39,005 nt of DNA from GCA-020352575 sp041635475 (lineage in GTDB: Bacteria; Actinomycetota; Acidimicrobiia; Spongiisociales; JAENVV01). The notes under the pieces are model-generated. The model saw nothing but the letters and a program-made list of their open reading frames with translations, was not told where the DNA came from and made no database searches. Of the stretch, positions 5,987-13,905 are shown one piece after another; the first letter of the stretch is position 1; every line of letters starts with the position of its first letter. The position numbers were made by a program, and so were the translations under genes. The stretch covers positions 1 to 39,005 of the forward strand of contig JBFKVA010000013.1 in NCBI GenBank assembly GCA_041635475.1. The letters run 5' to 3'.

Positions 5987-8293
5987 TTGAGTGATCTTCC
6001 GGTTGCAGAGGGGTTGCCGCCGAGTCCGCTGCCCAGGTTGTGGCAGCCCGATCGGGAGTTCCTGCACATCGACTCATCGAACGCGATGGATGTGCCCGGT
6101 TGGGCCGCGGGTCCTGGGGAGACGCACCCTTCGGAGGAGGTTGTCCGACGCCGATTGGTCGCTTCCGACTGGGGCCAGATGCAGGCTGCGTTGCACGCCG
6201 CTTTGCAGGCCGACCGGACCATTCGACTGCCCTTGTTCGATGACCGGATTGTGCAGTTGGTGCCCTACGAGTACTCCGAGGCCTCGACGGATTCGATGTT
6301 CCCTGTGTTCCCCGATGCGCTGGCATGGGGAGCGTACGCCTATTGGGATGATGGCACGTGGGCCGGGAGTGCGGTGATCGCGACCACCGACCAGACGTCA
6401 GGATCCGTTTCGCTCCTCTTGTTTGGCTATGACGAGATCAGCGTTGAGCTGAGCCCAGCGGGAGCTGAGGTAAGGGAGCAGCGCCCAGTCCGGGCCAGCT
6501 CCTTGCACACAGGGGTTGACCAGGAAGAGGGGGGAGCAGCTTCATCGACTTCGACAGCTGCCTCCTCAATCACTCCAACTGCGGCTTCGCAGGGAGAGCA
6601 AAGTTCTGTGGACTCGTTCGCGCCGAGCGCGACGGCGATGTCGTCGTCTTGTGGCAACTTCGATGTGTTCTTTGTGCTGGCTGGCGATCTCTGGGCAACT
6701 GATCGCCACGGCCGGTTGGAACCAAGCGATGATGATCAGGATCAGGCTGTTGACAACACGGCCAAGACGATTGTTGGCTTGAACACGGCGTTCGCGAGTT
6801 CGGGAGTGCCCCTGTGCGCGCGCCTCGTCGGGATTGGCGCGACGTCGGATGTCTCCTATTCGGTTCATGAGAAGGCGAACACCGGACTTCTGTCCTTTGA
6901 TGGGATCGTTGACGATGATGCCTACACGAAGCTGAAGACGTGGGCGGACGCAGACGCTGTGCTGTTCGTGACTCGTGAGTACGCCGGGAGCGGCGGGGGT
7001 CGGTCTGGTCAAGCGAACATGCCGGTGTACGGCCGCAATGATGGTTTCGCGTCGGATCGGTCGGTGTGGGCGGACGAAGCGTACGCGTGGGTGCGCTTCT
7101 CAGCGCCCGTGTACGCGACCTGGGTGCATGAGATCGGTCATCTGCTCGGCGCTGCTCATGACCCCTTCTCAACTTCGGCGTTGATTGGGGACCGCCCGGT
7201 GGTCGACTACGCGTACGGCTACATCGACCTCGGCGACTCGAAGAAGAACCGCTACGCGTTCCGGACGATCATGGCGTACGACGATCTCTGTGGGGGAGTC
7301 GTGTGCAACTTGATTCCGTTCTTCTCGGACGTGGACGGCTTCTGGGTGAATCCGTTGGGCTACCCCCAATCGTTGGGGAGTGCGAATGCGTGCAAGGGCA
7401 GCATTCGTCAGCTGCTCGGTGGGTGCTCGACCGACAACTCGAGGATGCTGTCGGAGTCGGCACCCGCTGCGGCGGCTTGGGGCGATCCTATGGTGGTGAA
7501 CGAGTTCGGGATCAGCCGCGATGATCCGCTGTTCCTGCCGATCCGGTGGATGAGCCGCCAAGGCATCACGGAGGGCTGTAGCCAGACGAGCTTCTGCGTC
7601 GATGATCCTCTGAGCAGAGGCCAGTTCACGGTCTTCCTTCAAGAAACCTACGAACCGGGCTACAGCTACTGGGCGGACCCCTACTACACGACCTCCAACC
7701 CGCTGCCCTTCTACGACCTGATCGACGGCTTCTGGGGCCGTGTGAGCCCGACGTCCAACCCAACCATCTTCACGGAGTGGCAGCAGCGCTTGGTGAGTGC
7801 GGTCGCGTGGGCCTACAAGCACGGGATCACGTCGGGGACCACCTCGACAACGTTCGACCCGAACGGGGGCATGCTGCGCTTCCATGTGGCCGCGTACATG
7901 CATCGTCTCCACGAAAATGCCAACGCGTCGAACGGCCTCCCTGGCTTCGAGGACGAGCCGTATCCGTGGGACAACCCGGGGGGGTTGGATCCGCAGCCTT
8001 TGGCGTACTCAGATCTTCCGCTCAACTGGTTTGGAGCCAACGAGGTCGCATGGGGCGACAGGTTCGGCCTGTGGGAGCACATGGTCCCAACCGGCAATCT
8101 GTTCTGGCCCGACAACCCGGCCTACTCGGTGACACGTGGCCAGATGGCGTTCATCTTATGGCGCGACTATGCCCACCACACCGCGAGGGTCAACTGGACG
8201 TACTTCTCCGAAGACGACTCGTTGGACTCCGTCCGGGCAATCTATGGCCGCGGTTCGGGCACTCCGGGGACGACTCCTCCGGTGGTCCCATGA
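5987..8293 (+). CDS. Secreted metzincin zinc protease with C-terminal SLH-like modules
   Basis: 768 residues from the TTG at 5987; the frame is open from 5936, and the true start is probably the signal peptide at 5857 in another frame. The catalytic motif HEIGHLLGAAHD (residues 381-392) gives zinc ligands H381, H385 and H391 and the base E382. FRTIMAY (M429) is the Met-turn. Both define a reprolysin-like metzincin. Residues about 1-230 form a propeptide-like region with an Ala/Ser/Thr-rich linker. After about residue 500 come three SLH-like segments (WMSRQGITEG; WAYKHGITSG...FDPNGGMLR; VTRGQMAFILWR), which would anchor the enzyme to the cell wall. Codon choice (many TTG, GTG, GAT) is less GC-rich than its neighbours. 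It overlaps the next gene by ATGA. Confidence 0.85.
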   Translation: MSDLPVAEGLPPSPLPRLWQPDREFLHIDSSNAMDVPGWAAGPGETHPSEEVVRRRLVASDWGQMQAALHAALQADRTIRLPLFDDRIVQLVPYEYSEASTDSMFPVFPDALAWGAYAYWDDGTWAGSAVIATTDQTSGSVSLLLFGYDEISVELSPAGAEVREQRPVRASSLHTGVDQEEGGAASSTSTAASSITPTAASQGEQSSVDSFAPSATAMSSSCGNFDVFFVLAGDLWATDRHGRLEPSDDDQDQAVDNTAKTIVGLNTAFASSGVPLCARLVGIGATSDVSYSVHEKANTGLLSFDGIVDDDAYTKLKTWADADAVLFVTREYAGSGGGRSGQANMPVYGRNDGFASDRSVWADEAYAWVRFSAPVYATWVHEIGHLLGAAHDPFSTSALIGDRPVVDYAYGYIDLGDSKKNRYAFRTIMAYDDLCGGVVCNLIPFFSDVDGFWVNPLGYPQSLGSANACKGSIRQLLGGCSTDNSRMLSESAPAAAAWGDPMVVNEFGISRDDPLFLPIRWMSRQGITEGCSQTSFCVDDPLSRGQFTVFLQETYEPGYSYWADPYYTTSNPLPFYDLIDGFWGRVSPTSNPTIFTEWQQRLVSAVAWAYKHGITSGTTSTTFDPNGGMLRFHVAAYMHRLHENANASNGLPGFEDEPYPWDNPGGLDPQPLAYSDLPLNWFGANEVAWGDRFGLWEHMVPTGNLFWPDNPAYSVTRGQMAFILWRDYAHHTARVNWTYFSEDDSLDSVRAIYGRGSGTPGTTPPVVP

Positions 8294-9078
8294 CGAGGAG
8301 CGCCGTCGCGGCGTGGGTGTTGGTGGCTGTTGTCACTGCCTCATGTACGACGGCGCCGGAGGTCTTCCCAGATCGATACTCGGACACGTGCCCGCCGGAG
8401 AAGCTGCCCGAGTCTGACGAATGGTTTGACTTCGGAGATGCCAAGGAGGAGCCAGAACCAACCCCGCCAGTCTGGTTCAGTGACGTGACAGCTACGGACA
8501 TCGAGGAGCAGTTCGAGTACAGCAATGAACTGGCCGTCGGCCGTAGCCAGGCATGGTGGACACAACCCGACTACCTCACCGAGGTCGGGTTCCCCGAGTC
8601 GATCGAGGTCCCCGATGACCCGATCATCCTCCCGACCGGGTTGAGACCCAAGACACTCTTCGAATCGTCGCTGGCGGAGATGTATCTTGATGTCAGGGGT
8701 GATGAGGTCTTGGGCATCTTGTGGGAGGCTGTTCTCACCGATCGCATCGTTCAGGTGGACCTCTGCGAGGACCTGTCGCTCTTGCTGCTTGTAGGAACCG
8801 ACAAGTCGGCCTATGAGAACAGACCGCGTGACCAGTGGGTTGACTACAGCCACCTCAGTGTCGCTGGCGCCGCCTACGACCGTGACGGAGTGCGGCTAGG
8901 GGCGTTCATGGGCTCGTCTGAGATGGACGACACGTACGGGAGTGCCGAGTTCCGGCACCTCCAGGTCCTCCTCAAGATCGGCCTGAGGAACCTCGTGATC
9001 CGAATGGGGGCACGGACAAGCTCGGAGAGCACCGGGACGGCCTCCTTCGAAGGCATCAACACGGACGGGATCCGCTAG
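8290..9078 (+). CDS. Lipoprotein of unknown function, coupled to the metzincin
   Basis: 262 residues. The signal peptide AAWVLVAVVTASC places the lipidated Cys at 19. The mature part is acidic near its start (DTCPPEKLPESDEWFDFGD), then mixed alpha/beta without a motif I recognise. Cys from DTC and VDLCED could form a disulfide. The ATG overlaps the protease stop (ATGA), so the two are probably translated together. This could be a partner, inhibitor or anchor of the protease; that is inference from position only. Base composition resembles the protease gene. Confidence 0.7.
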   Translation: MTRSAVAAWVLVAVVTASCTTAPEVFPDRYSDTCPPEKLPESDEWFDFGDAKEEPEPTPPVWFSDVTATDIEEQFEYSNELAVGRSQAWWTQPDYLTEVGFPESIEVPDDPIILPTGLRPKTLFESSLAEMYLDVRGDEVLGILWEAVLTDRIVQVDLCEDLSLLLLVGTDKSAYENRPRDQWVDYSHLSVAGAAYDRDGVRLGAFMGSSEMDDTYGSAEFRHLQVLLKIGLRNLVIRMGARTSSESTGTASFEGINTDGIR

Positions 9079-9250
9079 GGGGGCGTGTCAGGCCGGATAG
9101 GCGTGGCCTTCCTCCTTGATGCCCAAGAGGGAGCATGCAGCATGTTGCCAAGAGCGAACCGCTGGGGGCCAACTGCTCACGTGCGGACGACGGTTGGCCT
9201 CCGGGCGCAGGAGCCCTTCTGTGCAGGCCCATGTAATCGAACAGGGAGTG

Positions 9251-9284
9251 CCCCGCTTGCGGGGAATGTTGTCACGACGACAAC
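9251..9284 (-). terminator. Paired hairpins downstream of the tRNA
   Basis: On the minus strand, directly after the tRNA, come GTTGTC-GTCGT-GACAAC (9284-9268) and then CCCCGC-AA-GCGGGG (9264-9251). They probably end the tRNA transcript. They could also serve the lipoprotein gene arriving from the other side. Confidence 0.55.
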
Positions 9285-9289
9285 GCTTG

Positions 9290-9364
9290 TGGGCCCGGCA
9301 GGACTTGAACCTGCGACCAAAGGATTATGAGTCCCCTGCTCTAACCAAGCTGAGCTACGGGCCC
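9290..9364 (-). tRNA. tRNA with CAU anticodon (tRNA-Ile2 or elongator tRNA-Met)
   Basis: The minus strand folds as a full cloverleaf: acceptor GGGCCCG/CGGGCCC, D stem GCTC/GAGC, anticodon stem GGGGA/TCCTT with loop CTCATAA (anticodon CAT), variable TGGTC, T arm GCAGG-TTCAAGT-CCTGC, discriminator A. It has 75 bases, and CCA is not encoded. The acceptor and the TGGTCGC..GGTTCAAGTCC portion resemble bacterial tRNA-Ile2, in which C34 becomes lysidine, more than elongator Met. The anticodon stem has two G-T wobbles. It is not an initiator, since it lacks the mispaired 5' base and the GGG/CCC anticodon stem. Confidence 0.93.
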
Positions 9365-9457
9365 GGAATGTCCCCGTGGATACTGGGGAATTTGTCCATC
9401 CGGCGGTCCCGCGACGCTGGCACAGCGCTCGTTCAGCGGGTAACCCGAGAACCAGCA

Positions 9458-9604
9458 ATGACAACAACAGCGAGCCCGTCGGACAGCCCGCGAGTGTACT
9501 TGCCCATCCGTCGCTGCCTCCGAGCGGCGAACTGGGCCGACTCCACCGTTCGCACTCACCTCAAGGCCGCCGAGCAACTCGCCGGCTTCCTCGAATCGGC
9601 TTGA
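9458..9604 (+). pseudogene. Tyrosine integrase N-terminal remnant
   Basis: A 48-codon ORF reading ...LPIRRCLRAANWADSTVRTH, then LKAAEQLAGFLESA and stop. The pattern 'S-x-V-R/x-T-H/Y-L-x-A-x-x-Q-L-x-x-F-L' is that of the SAM-like core-binding domain at the N-terminus of tyrosine recombinases. No catalytic domain (R..H-x-x-R..Y) follows in any frame I read, so it is a truncated relic. It lies 94 bases from the 5' end of the tRNA, a usual integrase target. The call rests on pattern likeness over about 30 residues. Confidence 0.45.
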
Positions 9605-9790
9605 GAAGATCGTGGAAGCGGTCATGGCCTTCGGAGTCGAGGCCGGGTGAGGCCGACCACCTTGGTCGCAACAGCATTCCTGAATCACAGATGCGCCCGC
9701 GCCTCAAGGGTGGTCACCCGTCCGGGTGACGAGAGCACAGGGTTGTGAACAGGGATTGGCAGCGTGGGCGAGTTGTAGTGCCCTCCGGAT

Positions 9791-9824
9791 CCGGATGATC
9801 CATCGGTCTTCGGAAGGCATCCGG
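9791..9824. terminator. Hairpin downstream of the 63-codon minus-strand ORF
   Basis: CCGGATG (9791-9797) pairs with CATCCGG (9818-9824) around a 20-base loop. It lies just past the stop of the ORF at 9848 on the minus strand. Weak evidence. The remaining 9605-9847 shows no gene I can support. Confidence 0.3.
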
Positions 9825-9847
9825 CTTGAGGAATCGGTGCGGCCTTC

Positions 9848-10039
9848 TCAATCCGGCTCAAGAAGCGCCTCGAAGGTGTCGACCAGGAACCGAGGGATCA
9901 AAGCCGGCATGCCATCGATGAGCTCGAAACTCTTGGCGATCTGCCGAACGTTCGTCCACTCCTCGGTCAGGCACCTCAAGCCGAGCCCTTGTTCGCGTAG
10001 TGACAACTGTGAGCGGAGGATTCTGATGTAGTAGTACAC
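9848..10039 (-). CDS. Small ORF of unknown function (63 aa), possibly a gene fragment
   Basis: From GTG 10039 it reads VYYYIRILRSQLSLREQ..., then TEEWTNVRQIAKSFELIDGM and PRFLVDTFEALLEPD. The amphipathic pattern and amino-acid mix look like real globular protein. In the same frame, the sequence upstream of about 10055 looks like the shadow of the kinase gene. No good ribosome site is visible, so it may be a short intact gene with a poor start or the surviving C-terminal end of a longer one. I do not recognise the family. It lies in the gene-poor stretch 9365-10136 beside the tRNA. Confidence 0.35.
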   Translation of the reverse strand: MYYYIRILRSQLSLREQGLGLRCLTEEWTNVRQIAKSFELIDGMPALIPRFLVDTFEALLEPD

Positions 10040-10124
10040 GTCATCGTCGCTGTTCAGCGTTGAACACGTGGGAGAGCGTGACGGGAAAGTTGGCCGAGTA
10101 GTGGGAGACGTCGTGAGGCTCTGG

Positions 10125-10130
10125 CAGACT
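10125..10130 (+). promoter_or_regulatory. Candidate -10 of a leaderless histidine kinase gene
   Basis: CAGACT (one mismatch to TANNNT), then six bases (GGATGC), then ATG 10137. It has the same geometry as the other leaderless genes here, and no ribosome site is present. Confidence 0.4.
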
Positions 10131-10136
10131 GGATGC

Positions 10137-11456
10137 ATGACCCGAGCAGAAGAGCGCGTCCATCGTCCCCTGATCTCGGCGCTGCAGCTTGAGTGGAAAG
10201 AACTGGGAGGGGCTGGTCGCCTGGCTCTCTTCGGCCTCGTGGTCTCCCTCGGTGTTGCTCTTGTCCTTGGCTTCACGATTCCCGCAGCAATGAGCCGACA
10301 CATCCGCCACGGCCATCTGGAGACCCTCCAAGCGAGTGTGGTCCACTTGGAGGCGAACGGGCTGCTCCCCGACACCCCCAGCCGTCGAGGGGAGGATCCG
10401 CTGCTCGACGAGGTGACCGACCTCAGGTTGATGGGGGGCGACGTCCTCGGGTTCAGGGTATGGGCGCCCGATGGCCTGATCGTGTATGCCGACCTCGAGG
10501 ACGAAGTGGGCCGGAGGCGCTCCATCACCCCGGAGGTGGCCACGGCGCTCTCGGGTGACCCGATCACCGCCGTGGCCGAACGCGATGGGCAACGCTACCT
10601 CGCCTACTACCTGCCGGCCGGCACACTCGTGGTCGAAGTGTTCGAGGATCCCCACTCGGTCGAGCACGCCGTGGCGATGGTGGCGCGCAACGTGTGGACG
10701 AGCATCGGGCTGGGTGTAGGAGTCCTGGGCGTATTCATGGGCAGCCTTACCTTGGCGAACGCGCGCGCTCTCAACCGCCGCAGGCGCCAGGCCGAGAGCC
10801 TCTTCGATGCCCTGGTTCGCAGCCAGGAGGTGGAACGGCACCGCATCTTGGGTGCCCTCCACGACGACATCGGTCAGCCCCTCTACAGACTGCTCTACGG
10901 GCTTCAGGGCAGTCAGGACAGGATCGCGTCCGACCATCCCGTCACCGAGGAGCTCAGACGCCTCGAACACATCGTGCGCGACATCGACGACCACTTGCGG
11001 GCCGAGTTGCGGGTGCTGCACAGCGGGCTGACGGGAGGCCTTGGGCTCGGAACAGCCCTGGAGGATTTGGCCGACGTCGCTCAGGCCGAGGCCGATCTGC
11101 ATGTCGACGTCGTCCCGGTTGCCGACGAACTGCTGCGCGAGTTGGACGCCGACGAGGCGTCCACGCTCCTCCGTTCTGCCCACGAGGCGCTCATGAATGT
11201 GCGCAGACATGCGCATGCCACGAAAGTCGAGATCAGGTTGTGCCGCTCCGACGGTGCCGTGACCTTGCACGTCGACGACGACGGCATCGGGATCCGCGGT
11301 GTCCCCGGCCTCGGCCTCGCGACGACCCGACGGCGGCTCGAGGTGCAAGACGGGAGCCTGACCCTGGGAAGGAGCCCGTTGGGCGGCACCCGATTCACCG
11401 CCCGCCTGCCCGGTCGCTCGGACGCCAAGGGAGCACCGGAGGTGTTTGCCCGATGA
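10137..11456 (+). CDS. NarL-type sensor histidine kinase
   Basis: 439 residues. A short cytoplasmic N-terminus precedes a first membrane helix at about 28-49 (LALFGLVVSLGVALVLGF), an extracytoplasmic sensor domain at about 50-186, and a second helix at about 187-207. The HisKA_3 dimerisation region EVERHRILGALHDDIGQPLYRLL contains the phospho-acceptor H242. The ATPase domain has N354 in HEALMNVRRHAHA (N box) and DDDGIGI...GLGLATTRRRL (G boxes), ending GGTRFTARLP. It phosphorylates the response regulator encoded next, whose ATG overlaps its stop. The signal is unknown; the sensor domain has no conserved motif I recognise. Confidence 0.93.
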   Translation: MTRAEERVHRPLISALQLEWKELGGAGRLALFGLVVSLGVALVLGFTIPAAMSRHIRHGHLETLQASVVHLEANGLLPDTPSRRGEDPLLDEVTDLRLMGGDVLGFRVWAPDGLIVYADLEDEVGRRRSITPEVATALSGDPITAVAERDGQRYLAYYLPAGTLVVEVFEDPHSVEHAVAMVARNVWTSIGLGVGVLGVFMGSLTLANARALNRRRRQAESLFDALVRSQEVERHRILGALHDDIGQPLYRLLYGLQGSQDRIASDHPVTEELRRLEHIVRDIDDHLRAELRVLHSGLTGGLGLGTALEDLADVAQAEADLHVDVVPVADELLRELDADEASTLLRSAHEALMNVRRHAHATKVEIRLCRSDGAVTLHVDDDGIGIRGVPGLGLATTRRRLEVQDGSLTLGRSPLGGTRFTARLPGRSDAKGAPEVFAR

Positions 11457-12064
11457 GGGTGATCATCGCAGACGACCACCGCATCGTGCGGGAAGGCCTG
11501 ATCTGGATGCTCACGGACCGGCCGGACATCGAGATCGTTGGTGAGGCAGAGGGTGGCGAATCCCTACTCACTCTCCTCGACACGGTCGATGCCGACGTGA
11601 TCCTGCTCGACATCAGGATGCCCGATCTGTCCGGCATCGAGGTATTGGAGCGCCTCCGATCGCGGGAGAAGAGCCCGGCAGTGCTCGTGATGTCCATGCA
11701 TGACGAGCCGGGCTATGTCCGAAAGGCCGTCGAGCTCGGAGCGGCTGGGTACCTGCTCAAGAACTCGAGCAAGGATGAGATGATCCGGGCCTTGGAGAGT
11801 GTCGCTGGCGGGGCATTCCACGTGCAAGGAGAGGTCGCTCGTCCACTCATCGGGGGCGACCAGGCAGGAGGCCACCTCAGTCCCCGCCAACGGTTGGTCC
11901 TTCAACTCGTTGCCGACGGACTCGAGAACAAGCAGATCGCAGCCGAGCTGAACATCTCCGCGACCACGGTGAAGAAGTACCTGAGCGAGACGTTCGAAAC
12001 GCTCTCTGTCTTGTCGCGGGCGGAGGCGGTGGCAGTCGGCCTCCGGACCGGCCTGATCACCTGA
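11453..12064 (+). CDS. NarL/FixJ-family response regulator
   Basis: 203 residues. The receiver domain has the acidic pair D7/D8, phospho-acceptor D53 in ILLDIRMPD, a Ser/Thr switch region VLVMSMHD, and K103 in GYLLKNSS. The C-terminal LuxR/GerE helix-turn-helix spans about 138-203 (LSPRQRLVLQLVADGLENKQIA, then SATTVKKYLSETFETLSV). It is the partner of the upstream kinase (ATGA overlap). Its closest possible target is the cupredoxin-repeat lipoprotein gene 185 bp downstream, in the same direction; this is inference. Confidence 0.94.
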   Translation: MRVIIADDHRIVREGLIWMLTDRPDIEIVGEAEGGESLLTLLDTVDADVILLDIRMPDLSGIEVLERLRSREKSPAVLVMSMHDEPGYVRKAVELGAAGYLLKNSSKDEMIRALESVAGGAFHVQGEVARPLIGGDQAGGHLSPRQRLVLQLVADGLENKQIAAELNISATTVKKYLSETFETLSVLSRAEAVAVGLRTGLIT

Positions 12065-12249
12065 CGGGCCACGCGTCCGCCCGGTCGATCTGGGCGACCG
12101 AAAGGAGGGGGCCGGGTGACCCGATGTCCACCTTCCGCTCGAGGCCATCACCGAATACGTTTCCCTTGTGCTCGTTGGCGATCGGCGCCCGAACGCGAGA
12201 AGCGCCGAGCACCGACCGAATCGAGAAACAGCTAGCTCGGAGGTTCGCA

Positions 12250-13848
12250 GTGAGGATCCGATGGTTCGTCATGATGACGCTGGTGGTGATGGTCGCTGCA
12301 GGGTGCGCCGGCGAGTCGGCCGACGTGAGCACGACCGTGGCCGACGTGGGCGTCGCAGCAACGTCCACCCCGGACGTGTCGACCACCTCTGCTGCGAGCG
12401 CGGAGAACGAGGTGACGATCGTCATGACCGACTTCGCCTTCGAGCCGGCGGTGGTCGACGTGGCAGGTAGCGAGACGTGGACCTTCACCTTCGTCAACGA
12501 GGGTCAGATCGAGCACGAGGCGCGTATTGACACCCTCGGGGCGGTCGAGGAGCACATCGCCGGCGGGCACGACGCCCATGAACACGGCGAAGGCCCGCTC
12601 TCGCTGATCCTCCAACCTGGCGAGTCCGGCTCGCTCACGGTGACGTTCGAGGAGGGCGACTACTTCGAGGTTATCGCTTGTACGCTTCCCGGCCACTTCG
12701 AGGCGGGGATGGTGGCCGAATTGACCGGCCTCGCCATGCCGGAACCGCACTCGGTGGGCGCCGAGGTCACGATCTTCGATCCGGAGGACGCCGAGGCGGT
12801 GGCAGCCCAGACGCAGACCGTGGGAATCTTGGCAGCGATCGACTTGGTCGACAGTGCCGGGTTCCACGGCATGTCCGAGGCCCTGGCCGGGGGCGAGTTG
12901 AGCGGACGCGAGCTCGGTCGAGTGCAGAAGGTCCTCACCGCCCTGGACGTCGTGGCATGGCCCCACGAGTTGGAAGAGACCGTGGGTGCTCTCATGGGTG
13001 ATCTCGGGGCACTTGCGGCGGCCCTCGAGGCGGAGGATGTGAATGCCGCTGCCGAGGCAGCGCACGCCGTTCATGAGAGCCAGCACGGCTTCTCACACGA
13101 TGTCTACGCATTCCTGGCTGGGGGCTCGCATCCCCACGGGTCGGACATGATGGCGCTCTCCTCCCAGATGCAGACCGTGGGGATCCTGACGGCGATCGAC
13201 TTCGTCGACAGTGCGGGGTTCCACGGCATGGCCGAGGCCCTGGCCGGGGGCGAGTTGAGCGGACGCGAGCTCGGTGGGGTGCAGAAGGTCCTCACCGCCC
13301 TGGACGTCGTGGCATGGCCCCACGAGTTGGAAGAGACCGTGGGTGCTCTCATGGGTGATCTCGGGGCACTTGCGGCGGCCCTCGAGGCAGAGGATGTGAA
13401 TGCCGCTGCCGAGGCGGCCCACGCCGTCCATGAGGGCCAGCACGGCTTCTCACACGACGTCTACGCATTCCTCGACGGCGGAGCGGGCGAAGGCACGGAC
13501 GACATGCACCTCATCGCCGACCAGTCGTTGAGAGTCGGCATCCTCAAGGCCATCGACTTCGTCGACAGCGCAGGATTCCACGGCATGGCCGAGGCCCTGG
13601 ACGGGGGCGAGTTGAGCGGACGCGAGCTCGGTGGGGTGCAGAAGGTGATCGCCGCCGTCAGTGGCGTCGCATGGCCGGACGAGTTGGCGGAGACGGTTTC
13701 CGGGTTCCTCGGCGATGTCGAGGCACTGGCCATTGCGCTCGAGGCAGAGGATGTGAATGCCGCTGCCGAGGCAGCGCACGCCGTTCATGAGAGCCAGCAC
13801 GGCCTGTCACATGACGTCTATGGATTCCTGTCCGACGGCCACCACTGA
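12250..13848 (+). CDS. Lipoprotein with cupredoxin domain and three 119-residue repeats
   Basis: 532 residues from GTG 12250, with GGAGG six bases upstream; the frame is open to 12124 without a good site. The lipobox VMVAAGC has Cys19. Residues about 53-163 are a plastocyanin-like domain (VTIVMTDFAFEPAVVDV) with a full type-1 copper set: H89 (IEHEAR), C144, H149 and M154 in CTLPGHFEAGM. A His-rich loop (GGHDAHEHGEG) is inserted. From residue 186, three copies of a helical unit of 119 residues follow, each with DSAGFHGM, GGELSGREL, WPHELEETV and AAEAAHAVHESQHG. The repeats are His-rich and unknown to me. The protein likely binds copper at the outer membrane face and may carry, store or sense it. 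Confidence 0.85.
   Translation: MRIRWFVMMTLVVMVAAGCAGESADVSTTVADVGVAATSTPDVSTTSAASAENEVTIVMTDFAFEPAVVDVAGSETWTFTFVNEGQIEHEARIDTLGAVEEHIAGGHDAHEHGEGPLSLILQPGESGSLTVTFEEGDYFEVIACTLPGHFEAGMVAELTGLAMPEPHSVGAEVTIFDPEDAEAVAAQTQTVGILAAIDLVDSAGFHGMSEALAGGELSGRELGRVQKVLTALDVVAWPHELEETVGALMGDLGALAAALEAEDVNAAAEAAHAVHESQHGFSHDVYAFLAGGSHPHGSDMMALSSQMQTVGILTAIDFVDSAGFHGMAEALAGGELSGRELGGVQKVLTALDVVAWPHELEETVGALMGDLGALAAALEAEDVNAAAEAAHAVHEGQHGFSHDVYAFLDGGAGEGTDDMHLIADQSLRVGILKAIDFVDSAGFHGMAEALDGGELSGRELGGVQKVIAAVSGVAWPDELAETVSGFLGDVEALAIALEAEDVNAAAEAAHAVHESQHGLSHDVYGFLSDGHH
12805..13845 (+). repeat. Three tandem 357 bp in-frame repeats
   Basis: Units start at about 12805, 13162 and 13519; equivalent codons lie at 12820, 13177 and 13534, exactly 357 bases apart. 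Units 1 and 2 share long identical DNA runs, for example over the segment coding GGELSGREL to HAVHE. Unit 3 has diverged more in its centre. This suggests recent duplication or gene conversion. Confidence 0.9.
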
Positions 13849-13867
13849 GCACGAGCATTTGACCGCG

Positions 13868-13905
13868 ACGGGCGGGCCCCAGTCCATCGACTGGGGCCCG
13901 CCCGT
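13868..13905 (+). terminator. Perfect 17 bp hairpin terminator
   Basis: ACGGGCGGGCCCCAGTC (13868-13884), loop CATC, GACTGGGGCCCGCCCGT (13889-13905). It begins 20 bases after the lipoprotein stop and ends the two-component/lipoprotein region. Confidence 0.85.

Noticed and set aside
9251..9284. Hairpin resembling a CRISPR repeat stem (CCCCGC..GCGGGG)
   Set aside because: Single copy, no spacers or cas genes; better read as a terminator after the tRNA.
9116..9457. Upstream extension of the integrase-like ORF
   Set aside because: It runs through the tRNA gene on the opposite strand and shows no protein-like pattern before the ATG at 9458.
12116..12235. 39-codon ORF with a strong GGAGG site upstream of the cupredoxin lipoprotein
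   Set aside because: The encoded peptide is Arg-rich and shadow-like, and the downstream gene has its own better-placed site; it could be a leader, but I see no support.
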